A stretch of DNA of 64,000 nt from an uncultured Psychrobacillus sp. (GCA_934234185.1 CAKQHO010000005.1:13994-77993), one strand, 5' to 3'; counted from the stretch's first letter, positions 26,102 to 36,262 are shown. Notes: generated from the sequence alone by a model not told the origin. Translations and numbers: made by a program.

Positions 26102-27227
26102 TGATATGCTCTCCCAAGAAGAAATTGAGGCTCTCCTAAGAGGTACAGTTGGAGAGGAAAATGTAACAGAAATTAAAATTGAGGATTATTTAGATTCCTT
26201 TGCTCAGGATACATTAGGAGAAATAGGTAATATTTCATTTGGAAGCTCTGCTACTGCTTTATCATCTTTATTGGGTCAGAAAGTCGATATAACTACCCCT
26301 CATTTAAGCATGATCAACCAAAGCAAACTGAAGGAGGAATTCCCACATCCCTATGTGGCAGTACAAGTTCAGTATACTGCTGGTTTAATTGGATCTAATC
26401 TTTTAGTAATCAAGCAGTCCGATGCTGCCATAATAGCAGATTTAATGCTTGGCGGAGACGGTCGAGATCCTAGTCCTGATTTAAGTGAAATTCAACTAAG
26501 TGCGGTACAAGAAGCGATGAACCAAATGATGGGTTCAGCAGCAACTTCCATGTCTACCGTGTTTAATAAAAAGGTAGATATATCTCCTCCTTCTATTGAT
26601 CTGATGAACCTGCTAGAGGGTGAAGGAGTAGAAGCTATTCCAGATGAGGAGCTGCTAATTAAAATCTCCTTCCGCCTACGTGTGGGTGGCTTAATAGATT
26701 CGAATATCATGCAGCTTTTGCCCCTGAATTTCGGACTAAAACTTGTAAAATCCTTAACCGGCAATGATGAGGAGGCAGTTACCGTGATGGAGGAAAGAAT
26801 TCAATCTACTCCTGTACCAACTGCTAAACAAACGTATCAGGAAGAAGTACCGGAATCGGTATCACCTTCTATGCCATATAGTCAGCCAAGACCTAACAAG
26901 CCACAAGTTGAGGTGCAACAAGCTCAGTTTGCTAGCTTTGAAGCTCCTAATCTATCACAAAACGAATCAAGAAACTTAAATTTACTTCTTGATATACCTC
27001 TTCAAGTAACAGTAGAATTAGGACGTACGAATAGAACTGTCAAAGATATCCTAGAACTTACTAGCGGTTCTATTATTGAACTGGATAAGCTTGCTGGTGA
27101 ACCTGTTGATATTTTAGTCAATAATAGACATATAGCTAAGGGAGAGGTTGTCGTTATTGATGAAAACTTCGGAGTTAGAATTACAGATATTTTAAGCCAA
27201 GCAGAGCGAATTCATAATTTAAGATAA
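26094..27227 (+). CDS. fliY: Motor switch phosphatase FliY
   Basis: A C-ring component unique to B. subtilis-like systems; dephosphorylates CheY-P. It has 377 residues, with an N-terminal CheY-binding LSQEEIEALLRG. The CheC-type domain has both phosphatase centres, LGEIGNISFGSS and AVQEAMNQMMGSAATS (Glu/Asn pairs). A variable linker (~225-290) and a C-terminal FliN domain (LLDIPLQVTVELGRTNRTVKDILELTSGSIIELD) follow. ATG 26094 is the last of three successive ATG codons. Confidence 0.95.
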   Translation: MSDDMLSQEEIEALLRGTVGEENVTEIKIEDYLDSFAQDTLGEIGNISFGSSATALSSLLGQKVDITTPHLSMINQSKLKEEFPHPYVAVQVQYTAGLIGSNLLVIKQSDAAIIADLMLGGDGRDPSPDLSEIQLSAVQEAMNQMMGSAATSMSTVFNKKVDISPPSIDLMNLLEGEGVEAIPDEELLIKISFRLRVGGLIDSNIMQLLPLNFGLKLVKSLTGNDEEAVTVMEERIQSTPVPTAKQTYQEEVPESVSPSMPYSQPRPNKPQVEVQQAQFASFEAPNLSQNESRNLNLLLDIPLQVTVELGRTNRTVKDILELTSGSIIELDKLAGEPVDILVNNRHIAKGEVVVIDENFGVRITDILSQAERIHNLR

Positions 27228-27247
27228 GTAATGGAGGACAAAAACCA

Positions 27248-27610
27248 ATGTCAAAAAGAATATTGATTGTTGACGATGCAGCATTTATGAGAATGATGAT
27301 TAAAGATATCCTGGTGAAAAATGGATTCGAGGTAGTGGGAGAAGCTGCAGATGGGGCTCAGGCAATTGAGAAATATGCAGAGCTAAAGCCTGATTTGGTA
27401 ACAATGGATATTACAATGCCTGAAATGGATGGAATAGCTGCGTTAAAGAAAATAAAAGAGAAGGATCCTGCTGCAACAATCATTATGTGTTCAGCGATGG
27501 GTCAGCAAGCAATGGTAATCGATGCGATTCAAGCTGGTGCCAAGGATTTTATTGTAAAGCCATTCCAAGCTGATCGAGTTATTGAAGCTATTTCCAAAGC
27601 AATAGGATAA
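27248..27610 (+). CDS. cheY: Chemotaxis response regulator CheY
   Basis: A 120-residue single receiver domain with phosphoacceptor Asp54 (VTMDITMPEMDG), the acidic pair Asp9/Asp10, Thr/Ser in CSAMGQ and Lys in IVKPFQ. In this chemotaxis type CheY-P promotes counter-clockwise rotation and running. It lies between fliY, its phosphatase, and fliO. Confidence 0.97.
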   Translation: MSKRILIVDDAAFMRMMIKDILVKNGFEVVGEAADGAQAIEKYAELKPDLVTMDITMPEMDGIAALKKIKEKDPAATIIMCSAMGQQAMVIDAIQAGAKDFIVKPFQADRVIEAISKAIG

Positions 27611-27615
27611 GAAAA

Positions 27616-28335
27616 ATGAATGTAAAAAACCTCTTCATTTGTAGTTGTATAACCAGTGTTTTAATGTTGCCACATCCTCTAACGTCCTTTGCAGATGATT
27701 CCAATGGATATGTGGATGAATATTTTGATAAAGCGAAAAAGCAAAATCCCACTGAGGATAAAGAAATAGCCCCTGATCAGAACAAAGACTCCAAGATTGT
27801 AGAAACTCCAGAGCTGCAGGATGAAACTCCTGCTAGTTCTGAAAGAGTTTCTGTGACCGCTGGAGATTATATTAAAATGATTCTTGCGCTGCTCTTAGTA
27901 GTTGGTCTTTTGTTTGTAGTACTTCGTTTTTTAAATAGTAAAAATAGAAGCTTTCAGCAAAATAGGCTTATCCAAAATCTTGGAGGCATGGGTGTCGGCC
28001 AAGGAAAATCCGTTCAATTGATGCAAATCGGGAACTCTCTATATCTAGTAGGTATTGGGGACAACATCACGTTATTAAAAGAAATTACTGACCCAAATGA
28101 AATAGAAAATTTAACGAGCATCTATGAAGAAAAAGCAACAAACGGAAAGGCTATTCCGTATATATTGGAAATGTTTCAACGTTTTAAAAAGGGAAATGAT
28201 GTGACTAATAACAATCATGCATCTTCAAACACCTCGTTTAATGAAACATTTCAAAGGAAACTACAAGAGGTTAAAAAGGACCGTAGTGACGTATTAAAGG
28301 ATTGGAAGACAAAGGAGCGTAATGACCATGAATGA
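27616..28335 (+). CDS. fliO: Flagellar export protein FliO (FliZ)
   Basis: A 239-residue membrane protein that stabilises FliP assembly. It has an N-terminal signal peptide (residues ~1-26, hydrophobic core then SFADD). An acidic extracellular region and one transmembrane segment (~85-107, MILALLLVVGLLFVVLRFL) follow. The cytoplasmic FliO domain is NRLIQNLGGMGVGQGKSVQLMQIGNSLYLVGIGDNITLL. B. subtilis calls it FliZ. It ends seven bases past the fliP start. Confidence 0.92.
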   Translation: MNVKNLFICSCITSVLMLPHPLTSFADDSNGYVDEYFDKAKKQNPTEDKEIAPDQNKDSKIVETPELQDETPASSERVSVTAGDYIKMILALLLVVGLLFVVLRFLNSKNRSFQQNRLIQNLGGMGVGQGKSVQLMQIGNSLYLVGIGDNITLLKEITDPNEIENLTSIYEEKATNGKAIPYILEMFQRFKKGNDVTNNNHASSNTSFNETFQRKLQEVKKDRSDVLKDWKTKERNDHE

Positions 28336-28993
28336 TTTCGTCCAATTTTTCTCGGACAGTGATCCGTCGAACGTCTCCACTTCCATTAAATTAATGCTGT
28401 TACTTACGGTCTTATCTTTAGCACCGAGTATTCTTATTTTAATGACTTCGTTTGCGAGAATTATCATTATTTTATCGTTCGTTCGGACTGCCTTAGCAAC
28501 AAACCAAATGCCACCTAACCAAGTTCTAGTAGGTTTAGCATTATTTTTAACATTTTTTATCATGGCTCCTACCTTACAGGATGTGAACCAAACTGCCTTA
28601 ACTCCATTGTTTAATGAAGAAATTACATTGGATGAAGCCTATACAAGGGCAAGTGAACCATTCAAGGAGTTTATGAGTAAGCATACACGTCAGAAGGATT
28701 TAGAGTTATTTTTACGTTATACAGAAGCGGAGAGACCAGAAACGATTGAGGATATTCCTCTCACTACGTTGGTCCCTGCTTTCGCATTAAGTGAAATAAA
28801 AACAGCCTTTCAAATAGGCTTTATGATTTTTATCCCATTCTTAGTAATAGACATGATTGTTGCAAGTATTCTAATGTCTATGGGGATGATGATGCTTCCT
28901 CCGGTAATGATTTCATTACCATTTAAGATTCTGTTATTCGTGCTAGTGGATGGCTGGTATTTAGTTATGAAGTCCATCCTACAAAGTTTTTAG
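28328..28993 (+). CDS. fliP: Flagellar export gate protein FliP
   Basis: Core pore subunit of the type III export gate. It has 221 residues and four hydrophobic segments. The signature FARIIIILSFVRTALATNQMPPNQVLVGLALFLTFF and the C-terminal MSMGMMMLPPVMISLPFKILLFVLVDGW are intact. ATG 28328 is ten bases after AAGGAG; ATG 28322 is too close. Confidence 0.97.
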   Translation: MNDFVQFFSDSDPSNVSTSIKLMLLLTVLSLAPSILILMTSFARIIIILSFVRTALATNQMPPNQVLVGLALFLTFFIMAPTLQDVNQTALTPLFNEEITLDEAYTRASEPFKEFMSKHTRQKDLELFLRYTEAERPETIEDIPLTTLVPAFALSEIKTAFQIGFMIFIPFLVIDMIVASILMSMGMMMLPPVMISLPFKILLFVLVDGWYLVMKSILQSF

Positions 28994-29005
28994 GAGCTGA
29001 TTGTT

Positions 29006-29275
29006 TTGAGTAATGAAATGGTAATAGCAATTGCAGAACGAGCTATTTGGATTATTCTATTAGCGTCAGGTCCTTTACTGTTAGTAGCCCTTGTAACCGG
29101 TCTTATTGTTAGTATTTTTCAAGCGACCACCCAAATTCAGGAGCAAACACTGGCCTTTGTTCCAAAAATTGTAGCTGTCTTAGTGGCTATTGTATTCTTT
29201 GGTCCTTGGATGCTTTCACAAGTAACATCTTATGCGGCAGACATCTTTGAGAATTTAGTCAGATACATAGGTTGA
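29006..29275 (+). CDS. fliQ: Flagellar export gate protein FliQ
   Basis: An 89-residue protein with two transmembrane helices. The conserved GLIVSIFQATTQIQEQTLAFVPKIVAVLVAIVFFGPWML is present. It starts with TTG 29006, nine bases after AGGAG (28992-28996), giving the family N-terminus MSNEMVIAIAERA. Confidence 0.96.
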   Translation: MSNEMVIAIAERAIWIILLASGPLLLVALVTGLIVSIFQATTQIQEQTLAFVPKIVAVLVAIVFFGPWMLSQVTSYAADIFENLVRYIG

Positions 29276-29280
29276 TAGAC

Positions 29281-30054
29281 ATGGAAGAAATTTTACCTAA
29301 TTTTACGGTCTTATTATTAATTATTGCCAGAGTATCTGCTTTCTTTGTAACACTTCCCTTGTTCTCTCATAGAACTATTCCTGCAAGTCACCGAATAGCC
29401 TTTGCTGTTTTGCTGTCTTGGATGATGTATTATACATTTGATTTACAGCCTTTTGAAATTAATGGTGAATACATGCTGCTAATTATGAAGGAAGTGATGG
29501 TAGGCCTACTAATTGGACTTCTTGCTTACATTATTATGTCAGCTATACAAATTGCCGGAGGCTTTATAGACTTTCAAATGGGTTTTGCCATTGCAAATGT
29601 AATTGATCCACAAACTGGAGCACAAAGCCCGTTAGTTGGACAATTTTTAAATACGATTGCATTGCTGCTTCTGCTAGCGTTGAATGGGCATCATCTGTTG
29701 TTAGATGGTATATTCTACAGCTATCAGTTTATGCCGATGGAAGTAGGATGGCCAGCATTTGGAGAGAACTACGCAGAGTTTATCATCACTACTTTTGCAG
29801 GAATATTTGCTGTTGCCTTTCAAATGTCTATCCCGGTTGTTGCAACTCTATTTTTAGTAGATATTGCACTTGGAATAACAGCTAGAACGGTCCCTCAGCT
29901 AAATATTTTTGTGGTAGGATTTCCTATTAAGATTGCAGTTAGCTTTATCGTCCTTCTTGTTATGATGGGTGTGCTAGTAGCAGTGATGCGAAAGATGTTC
30001 GAAATCATGATGTATAGTATGCGAGATTTAATGATAATTTTAGGTGGTGGCTGA
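29281..30054 (+). CDS. fliR: Flagellar export gate protein FliR
   Basis: A 257-residue protein with six hydrophobic segments. SAFFVTLPLFSHRTIPASHRIAFAVLLSW and the DPQTGAQSPLVGQFLNTIALLLLLALNGHH motifs are diagnostic. ATG 29281 is chosen; TTG 29272, overlapping the fliQ stop, is possible. The Shine-Dalgarno sequence is weak, so coupling to fliQ is likely. Confidence 0.95.
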   Translation: MEEILPNFTVLLLIIARVSAFFVTLPLFSHRTIPASHRIAFAVLLSWMMYYTFDLQPFEINGEYMLLIMKEVMVGLLIGLLAYIIMSAIQIAGGFIDFQMGFAIANVIDPQTGAQSPLVGQFLNTIALLLLLALNGHHLLLDGIFYSYQFMPMEVGWPAFGENYAEFIITTFAGIFAVAFQMSIPVVATLFLVDIALGITARTVPQLNIFVVGFPIKIAVSFIVLLVMMGVLVAVMRKMFEIMMYSMRDLMIILGGG

Positions 30055-30055
30055 T

Positions 30056-31141
30056 TTGGCATTACTCCGTTTAGACATACAGTATTTTGCCGGAGAGAAA
30101 ACAGAAAGAGCTACTCCTAAAAAACGATTAGATTCTAGAAAAAAAGGACAAGTATTAAAAAGTCAGGATGTTACGAGCGCCATTGTCTTGCTTAGTGTTT
30201 TTCTGTTTTTGTTTTTCTTTGCCAGCTTTTTGCGCTCAGAGATCTTTTCTTTTTTTAGTGTCACGTTTACGAAATATATGCTAATGGACCTGCTAACGAT
30301 TGATATAGCCATAGAAATATACAAGGATGTTTTAATGGAAATGGCCATGATTCTGTTGCCTGTCATGCTAGTAGCCATGGTTGCTGCAATAGCAGCTAAT
30401 TTTTTTCAATTTGGTTTATTGTTCACGACGGAGCCGCTTAAATTGGATTTAAAAAAGATAGATCCTATTAAAGGATTGAAAAGGATATTCTCAATGAGAG
30501 CGATCATCGAGCTGTTGAAGTCTATTTTGAAAATTTCCTTTATAGGCTCTGTTACCACGCTAATTATTTGGATGAACCTAGAAAATGTATTGTCCTTATC
30601 CTTTAAAACACCTTGGGATATATTATCGACGGTAGGCTGGATGACAGGGATGATGGGTATTGCCGCTTCTTTTGTTCTTTTGTTTATCTCTATACTAGAC
30701 TACTTTTACCAGCGCTTTGATTATGAAAAGAATTTGAAGATGTCTAAGCAGGATATAAAGGACGAGCACAAAAATACAGAGGGAGATCCGATTATTAAAT
30801 CGCGTATTAGGCAACGCCAACGAGAAATGGCTATGAGAAGAATGATGCAGGAAATACCTAATGCAGATGTGGTTATTACTAACCCTACTCACTTTGCAAT
30901 TGCCTTAAAGTATGATGATGCTTCCATGGATGCACCAATTGTGATAGCCAAGGGAGCAGACTTTATAGCTCAAAAGATAAAACTGATTGCGAAAGAGAAT
31001 GATGTCATCATGGTGGAGAACAGGCCACTTGCTAGGGGGATGTATGATCAAGTAGAAATAGGCCAAAGAATTCCGGATGAATTCTTTAAGGCAGTAGCAG
31101 AGGTTTTAGCGTATGTATATAGAATTAAGCAAAAAATTTAA
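30056..31141 (+). CDS. flhB: Flagellar export switch protein FlhB
   Basis: Export-gate protein that switches specificity from rod/hook to filament. It has 361 residues, with the N-terminal AGEKTERATPKKRLDSRKKGQV, four transmembrane segments (~30-215), a linker, and a C-terminal cytoplasmic domain with autocleavage motif Asn276-Pro-Thr-His279. TTG 30056 follows AGGTGG at good spacing and gives the expected N-terminus; GTG 30044/30047 lie in that site. Compare the paralogue YlqH at 2714. Confidence 0.95.
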   Translation: MALLRLDIQYFAGEKTERATPKKRLDSRKKGQVLKSQDVTSAIVLLSVFLFLFFFASFLRSEIFSFFSVTFTKYMLMDLLTIDIAIEIYKDVLMEMAMILLPVMLVAMVAAIAANFFQFGLLFTTEPLKLDLKKIDPIKGLKRIFSMRAIIELLKSILKISFIGSVTTLIIWMNLENVLSLSFKTPWDILSTVGWMTGMMGIAASFVLLFISILDYFYQRFDYEKNLKMSKQDIKDEHKNTEGDPIIKSRIRQRQREMAMRRMMQEIPNADVVITNPTHFAIALKYDDASMDAPIVIAKGADFIAQKIKLIAKENDVIMVENRPLARGMYDQVEIGQRIPDEFFKAVAEVLAYVYRIKQKI

Positions 31142-31165
31142 TGGTAAAGATAGAGGTGGAAGTAT

Positions 31166-33199
31166 ATGCAAGTCCGCGATCTAGCAGTTTTAGCAGGAGT
31201 AATATCTATTGTGGCAATGCTCGTGATACCTCTTCCTCATTGGTTAATAAGTTTTTTAATCATCGTCAATATTACGATTGCATTATTAATATTAATGACT
31301 GCTATGAATATGAAAGAAGCTCTTCAGTTTTCTGTATTTCCACCTTTGTTACTGATAATTACCTTATTTAGATTAGGACTTAATGTTTCCACTACTCGTG
31401 CAATTCTATCAGAAGGAGATGCAGGGACGGTTGTTGAGACGTTCGGTACCTTTGTTACTGGTGGAAATATTTTAGTAGGTTTGGTAGTGTTTGCGATATT
31501 GGTAATTATTCAGTTTATCGTTATTACCAAGGGCTCTGAGCGTGTTTCAGAGGTAGCTGCAAGATTTACACTAGATGCAATGCCTGGTAAACAAATGAGT
31601 ATTGATGCCGATTTAAACGCAGGAATGATTTCGGAGCGAGAAGCTAGAGAACGTCGTGAAAAAGTTAGTAGAGAAGCAGATTTCTACGGTGCTATGGATG
31701 GTGCAACCAAGTTTGTTAAAGGAGATGCCATAGCGGGTATCATTATCGTACTGATCAATTTAGTTTTTGGGATGATTATTGGAGTAGTTCAGCTTGGTCT
31801 TCCATTTGGTGAGGCTGCAGTCCTATTTTCCACGTTAACTGTTGGTGACGGGCTAGTATCTCAAATTCCGGCGCTTTTAATTTCTACTGCAACGGGTATC
31901 GTAGTAACAAGAGCTGCTTCAGAAGGTAATCTTGGAAGCGATATTACGGAACAACTTCTTTCTCAGCCGAAGCTGCTTTATGTAGCAGCAGTTACAATAT
32001 CATTACTAGGTATTGTAACGCCAATCGGAATGATTCTAACTTTCCCAATAGCTATCGCACTTGCGGTAGGGGCTTATATGATGAGTAGAAATAGCAAACA
32101 GGATCCAGTTGAGTTGGAGGAGTTTGAAGAGGAAGCTGTAACAGATAATATGAAAAGTCCCGAAAATGTTATTAATCTTTTAAATGTGGATCCAATAGAA
32201 TTTGAGTTTGGATACGGGCTTATTCCTTTAGTTGACACTGCGCAAGGAGGGGATCTACTCGACCGGGTAGTCATGATTCGTAGACAGCTGGCGTTAGAGC
32301 TCGGAATTGTTATTCCAGTCGTACGAATAAGAGATAATATCCAACTCCAGCCAAATGAGTATCGTATAAAGATTAAAGGGAATGAAATGGCTAGAGGGGA
32401 ACTATTATTAGATCACTATTTAGCCATGAGTCCAGGAGACGATGATTCTATCGATGGTATAGATACGATTGAACCTTCCTTCGGGTTACCGGCTAAGTGG
32501 ATAACAGAAACAGTAAAAGAGGAAGCAGAGATTCTTGGGTATACCGTAGTTGATCCTCCGAGCGTTGTATCAACTCATATGACGGAAATAATACGAAATA
32601 ATGCGCATGATTTACTTGGCAGACAAGAAACGAAGCAGCTTATTGATCATATTAGAGAAACCTCTCCTATTTTAGTAGATGAGTTAACTCCTACTCCGCT
32701 TACAATAGGGGAGATTCAAAAAGTACTTGGAAATCTACTAAGAGAGCGAGTTTCCATTCGTAATCTACCAATCATATTTGAAACATTGGCTGATTACTCC
32801 AAAATGACTTCTGATACAGACGTGTTAACCGAATACACAAGGCAATCACTTGCAAAGCAAATTACGACTCAATATGCAGGAAACGGCTCTGTGCTGAAGG
32901 TGTTGACTGTTTCTGGACGGGTGGAAAAGCTAGTTGCCGATAGTATACAGCAGACAGAGCATGGCAATTATTTATCGATCGATCCTAGTGATTCACAAGC
33001 GATATTAGAATCGATGGCTAAAGAGATAGAGCGTGCTTCTCTTATGGAACAGGCGCCTATCATACTATGTTCTCCAGCTGTCCGAATGTATATTAGACAG
33101 ATGACGGAGAGATATTTCCCTCAAGTTCCGATTCTTTCATACAATGAATTAGAATCTTCTATTGAAGTACAAAGCGTTGGGGTGGTGAATGTGGAGTGA
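31166..33199 (+). CDS. flhA: Flagellar export gate protein FlhA
   Basis: Largest export-gate component; its nonameric ring is a proton-driven docking platform for chaperone-substrate complexes. It has 677 residues, with eight transmembrane helices in residues ~1-310 and the FHIPEP-type loop READFYGAMDGATKFVKGDAIAGI. The ~340-residue cytoplasmic domain has GELLLDHYLAMSPG and FGLPAKWI. It is preceded by AGAGGTGG and overlaps the flhF region. Confidence 0.97.
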   Translation: MQVRDLAVLAGVISIVAMLVIPLPHWLISFLIIVNITIALLILMTAMNMKEALQFSVFPPLLLIITLFRLGLNVSTTRAILSEGDAGTVVETFGTFVTGGNILVGLVVFAILVIIQFIVITKGSERVSEVAARFTLDAMPGKQMSIDADLNAGMISEREARERREKVSREADFYGAMDGATKFVKGDAIAGIIIVLINLVFGMIIGVVQLGLPFGEAAVLFSTLTVGDGLVSQIPALLISTATGIVVTRAASEGNLGSDITEQLLSQPKLLYVAAVTISLLGIVTPIGMILTFPIAIALAVGAYMMSRNSKQDPVELEEFEEEAVTDNMKSPENVINLLNVDPIEFEFGYGLIPLVDTAQGGDLLDRVVMIRRQLALELGIVIPVVRIRDNIQLQPNEYRIKIKGNEMARGELLLDHYLAMSPGDDDSIDGIDTIEPSFGLPAKWITETVKEEAEILGYTVVDPPSVVSTHMTEIIRNNAHDLLGRQETKQLIDHIRETSPILVDELTPTPLTIGEIQKVLGNLLRERVSIRNLPIIFETLADYSKMTSDTDVLTEYTRQSLAKQITTQYAGNGSVLKVLTVSGRVEKLVADSIQQTEHGNYLSIDPSDSQAILESMAKEIERASLMEQAPIILCSPAVRMYIRQMTERYFPQVPILSYNELESSIEVQSVGVVNVE

Positions 33200-33201
33200 A
33201 A

Positions 33202-34299
33202 ATGAAAAAATACGTGGCTACAAGTATGCCAGAAGCGATGAAACAAATTCGTAAGGAACTTGGTGATGATGCCATTATCATGAGCCAAAAAGTAGTATTT
33301 TCAAAGGGTTTTCTAGGTATGTTTAAGAAAAAATCAATTGAAGTGGTAGCTGGTATAGATTCCCCAGAAGCCTCTGAAAAGATATCTATGGAAAAGTTTG
33401 TCGCTCCTATTACTGCTCCATTAGATAATGGTTCGATGGAAATTAAAAAAGAGCTAGAAGACTTAAAGAGTTTGGTTAGGTCTATTCAAAGACCCTCTTT
33501 TGAGCAGCATTATCCTGAGGAAATGAAAGATCTTATTTATTATCTGAAGGAGCAAGAATTAGCAGAAGAGCTTATCACAACAGTTAGTGATGAGCTTTTT
33601 GTGCATGCGAAAAAGTCGGAGCTTTCATTAGAAGAGCAAACGAAGCTAGTGGAGAAATACTTAACCGAACAGCTAGCTGAGCTTTCCTACGGAGGAATTA
33701 CGTATAACAAAAAATATATTAATGTACTAGGACCTACAGGAGTTGGAAAGACGACTACAATCGCAAAGATAGCGGCAAGAGCAGTTCTCGAAAAAAAGAA
33801 GAAGATTGGATTCATTACTACAGATACGTATCGCATTGCAGCCATTGAACAGCTTAAAACGTATGCTGGCCTTTTACAGGCACCAATTGAGATAGTCTAC
33901 AATCGAGAGGATTTGGAGGCAGCGGCCAAAAAGTTTGAGCATTTGGATATTGTATTTGTCGATACAGCTGGTCGTAACTATAAAGAAAAGAAATTCGTAG
34001 AGGATCTAGAGGAGCTTATTGATTTAAGAAATAATTCAGAAACATTTCTAGTATTATCCTCCACATCCAAACAAAAGGATATGGAAAACATTGTCAAACA
34101 GTTTGATCATTTTCCAATAGAAAAATTTATCTTTACTAAATTAGATGAAACAAATTCTATTGGCTCGCTTATCAATTTAATGGTTAAATATAAGAAAGGA
34201 CTTGCTTACTATACGGATGGTCAAGAAGTCCCAGAAGATATTATGGAAGGTAGTGTCAATGGAGTACTAGACTTATTGATGAAGGAGCTACGACCATGA
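33202..34299 (+). CDS. flhF: SRP-type GTPase FlhF
   Basis: Determines flagellar placement. The 365-residue protein has an N-terminal B domain beginning MKKYVATSMPEAMKQIRKELGDDAII, an N domain, and a G domain with P-loop LGPTGVGKTTTIAKIAARA, DTYRIAAIEQLKTYA, VDTAGRN and FTKLDE. It is partnered with flhG directly downstream (four-base ATGA overlap). GTG 33196 in frame is an alternative start. Confidence 0.96.
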   Translation: MKKYVATSMPEAMKQIRKELGDDAIIMSQKVVFSKGFLGMFKKKSIEVVAGIDSPEASEKISMEKFVAPITAPLDNGSMEIKKELEDLKSLVRSIQRPSFEQHYPEEMKDLIYYLKEQELAEELITTVSDELFVHAKKSELSLEEQTKLVEKYLTEQLAELSYGGITYNKKYINVLGPTGVGKTTTIAKIAARAVLEKKKKIGFITTDTYRIAAIEQLKTYAGLLQAPIEIVYNREDLEAAAKKFEHLDIVFVDTAGRNYKEKKFVEDLEELIDLRNNSETFLVLSSTSKQKDMENIVKQFDHFPIEKFIFTKLDETNSIGSLINLMVKYKKGLAYYTDGQEVPEDIMEGSVNGVLDLLMKELRP

Positions 34300-35156
34300 G
34301 AGACCAAGCTGAAGAATTAAGAATGCGAATGCTTCATAGCCAAACAAGTTTAGGTCGCTCTATAGCTGTGGTCAGTGGAAAGGGTGGAGTTGGAAAAAGT
34401 AATTTTTCTACTAATTTCTCCGCTACTCTAGGAGCACAAGGCAAAAAAGTAGTGCTGATTGATATGGATATTGGTATGGGGAATATTCATATTTTGTTAG
34501 GGAAAAATGCACAAAGGAATTTGAAGGATTATTTGGTTGGAATGTGCTCCTTGGAACAAGTGATGTATGAAGGACCAAATAGCCTCCAATATATTTCTGG
34601 TGGATCGGGTCTTAATGGTGTGATGGAATGGACAGACGAAATGTTCCATCGATTAATAGAAGCCTTTGAATATTTGCAGCAAAATTTTGATTTTGTCATC
34701 TTTGATATGGGAGCAGGTGCTACATCCCAAACATTAGATTTACTCGTGTCAGTCGATGATATCATTGTCATTACAACAGCGGAGCCCACCTCTATAACTG
34801 ATGCGTATTCCATGATGAAATACATTTACTACAAAGATTCGGATAAGAATTTCTATTTGCTTTGTAATCGAGCATTTTCAGAGGAGGAAGGAAAGGAAAC
34901 CACTGCTAGACTGCAGCTTGCGATGAACAAGTTTTTGTCCAAGGATATTACAATCTTGGGTATCTTACCAGAAGATACGGCAGTCAGAAAGGCTGTGCAG
35001 CAGCAGGTTCCGTTTTCAATTTCCTTTCCAAATGCTGATATTACAAGGAGCTTAAATAAGATTGTAAGTAAATTTACGGATGTCCAAATGGAGTATGAAA
35101 ATAATAAGCAAAGCAAGTTTATTACACGCTTGAGAAGTTTATTTGGAAGGTCGTGA
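34296..35156 (+). CDS. flhG: MinD-like ATPase FlhG (YlxH)
   Basis: Stimulates FlhF GTPase activity and controls flagellar number and pattern. It has 286 residues. An N-terminal FlhF-activating peptide (MRDQAEELRMRM) precedes the deviant Walker A VVSGKGGVGKSNFS, switch I DMDIGMGN and switch II FDMGAG. A C-terminal amphipathic membrane-targeting helix (FITRLRSLFGRS) ends the protein. Confidence 0.95.
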   Translation: MRDQAEELRMRMLHSQTSLGRSIAVVSGKGGVGKSNFSTNFSATLGAQGKKVVLIDMDIGMGNIHILLGKNAQRNLKDYLVGMCSLEQVMYEGPNSLQYISGGSGLNGVMEWTDEMFHRLIEAFEYLQQNFDFVIFDMGAGATSQTLDLLVSVDDIIVITTAEPTSITDAYSMMKYIYYKDSDKNFYLLCNRAFSEEEGKETTARLQLAMNKFLSKDITILGILPEDTAVRKAVQQQVPFSISFPNADITRSLNKIVSKFTDVQMEYENNKQSKFITRLRSLFGRS

Positions 35157-35160
35157 GCAG

Positions 35161-36249
35161 GTGGAATCGAATAAGAAGAAGCTCCTAGTAGTAGATGATT
35201 CTGCATTCATGCGTAAGCTGATTAGTGACTTTTTCAAAGAACATGACTTAGTGGAAGTAGTAGGAATCGCCAGGAACGGGAGAGACGCGCTAAATAAAAT
35301 AAAGCTCTTAAAGCCTGATGTAGTGACAATGGATGTAGAGATGCCTGAGATGAACGGGATAGAAGCATTAAAAGAAATTATGTCCAACTCTCCTGTACCA
35401 GTCGTAATGCTATCTAGCACTACAGTAAAAGGTACAGAAAATACCCTAAAGGCAATGGAATATGGAGCAATAGACTTTGTTGCAAAGCCAAGTGGAACCA
35501 TCTCGTTAGATCTACATAAGATTAAAGATGAATTAATAGAAAAAGTACTTCATGCGGCTAATGTACCTATACATAAAGTGAAGATTTCTGTCTCGCTGCC
35601 GAAGCAAATAGAGAAGCCGATTACTTTCAACAAACAGCTAGACAAAGCCTCTACTATAAAAAGACACAATAATAGTAAGAGAATGGTGTTGATTGGAACG
35701 TCTACGGGAGGTCCAAGAGCTCTCCAAGAGGTTATCACCAATCTGCCTAAAGAAATCAAGGCACCTATTTTAATCGTTCAACATATGCCTGCTGGCTTTA
35801 CCAAATCATTAGCTGTCAGACTAAACCAGCTTTCGGAGATAGAAGTGAAGGAGGCAGAAGAAGGAGATATCCTTCGAGATGGACATGCCTACATTGCTCC
35901 TGGTGGATACCATATGAAAATTCGGAAGACAGGCAATGCCTACTCGATAGTACTCGACGATCAAATGCCACCTAGAGGCGGACATCGTCCTTCTGTGGAT
36001 GTGCTCTTTGAGAATATTAGCGAGTTTAATAATTTTGATAAAATCGCTGTTATTATGACTGGCATGGGAGCAGATGGATCAAAAGGGCTAGTACAATTAA
36101 AGCAGCGTGGGAATGTCATAGCTATAGCAGAGTCATCGAATACCTCTATCGTGTACGGGATGCCAAAAGCCGCGGTAGAAACGCAGCTTGTCAATGAAGT
36201 AGTAGATTTAGATAAGATTGCAACGACAATTATTCAATATTTGCCTTGA
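35161..36249 (+). CDS. cheB: Chemotaxis methylesterase CheB
   Basis: Removes methyl groups from chemoreceptors when phosphorylated by CheA. It has 362 residues. The receiver domain has Asp58 (VVTMDVEMPEMNG). The catalytic domain has the Ser-His-Asp triad in GTSTGGPRALQ, QHMPAGFTKSLAVRL and MTGMGADGSKGL. The start is uncertain: GTG 35161 gives the family-like N-terminus with a weak site; TTG 35143 is six codons upstream. Confidence 0.95.
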   Translation: MESNKKKLLVVDDSAFMRKLISDFFKEHDLVEVVGIARNGRDALNKIKLLKPDVVTMDVEMPEMNGIEALKEIMSNSPVPVVMLSSTTVKGTENTLKAMEYGAIDFVAKPSGTISLDLHKIKDELIEKVLHAANVPIHKVKISVSLPKQIEKPITFNKQLDKASTIKRHNNSKRMVLIGTSTGGPRALQEVITNLPKEIKAPILIVQHMPAGFTKSLAVRLNQLSEIEVKEAEEGDILRDGHAYIAPGGYHMKIRKTGNAYSIVLDDQMPPRGGHRPSVDVLFENISEFNNFDKIAVIMTGMGADGSKGLVQLKQRGNVIAIAESSNTSIVYGMPKAAVETQLVNEVVDLDKIATTIIQYLP

Positions 36250-36262
36250 AGGGGTGTTAAAA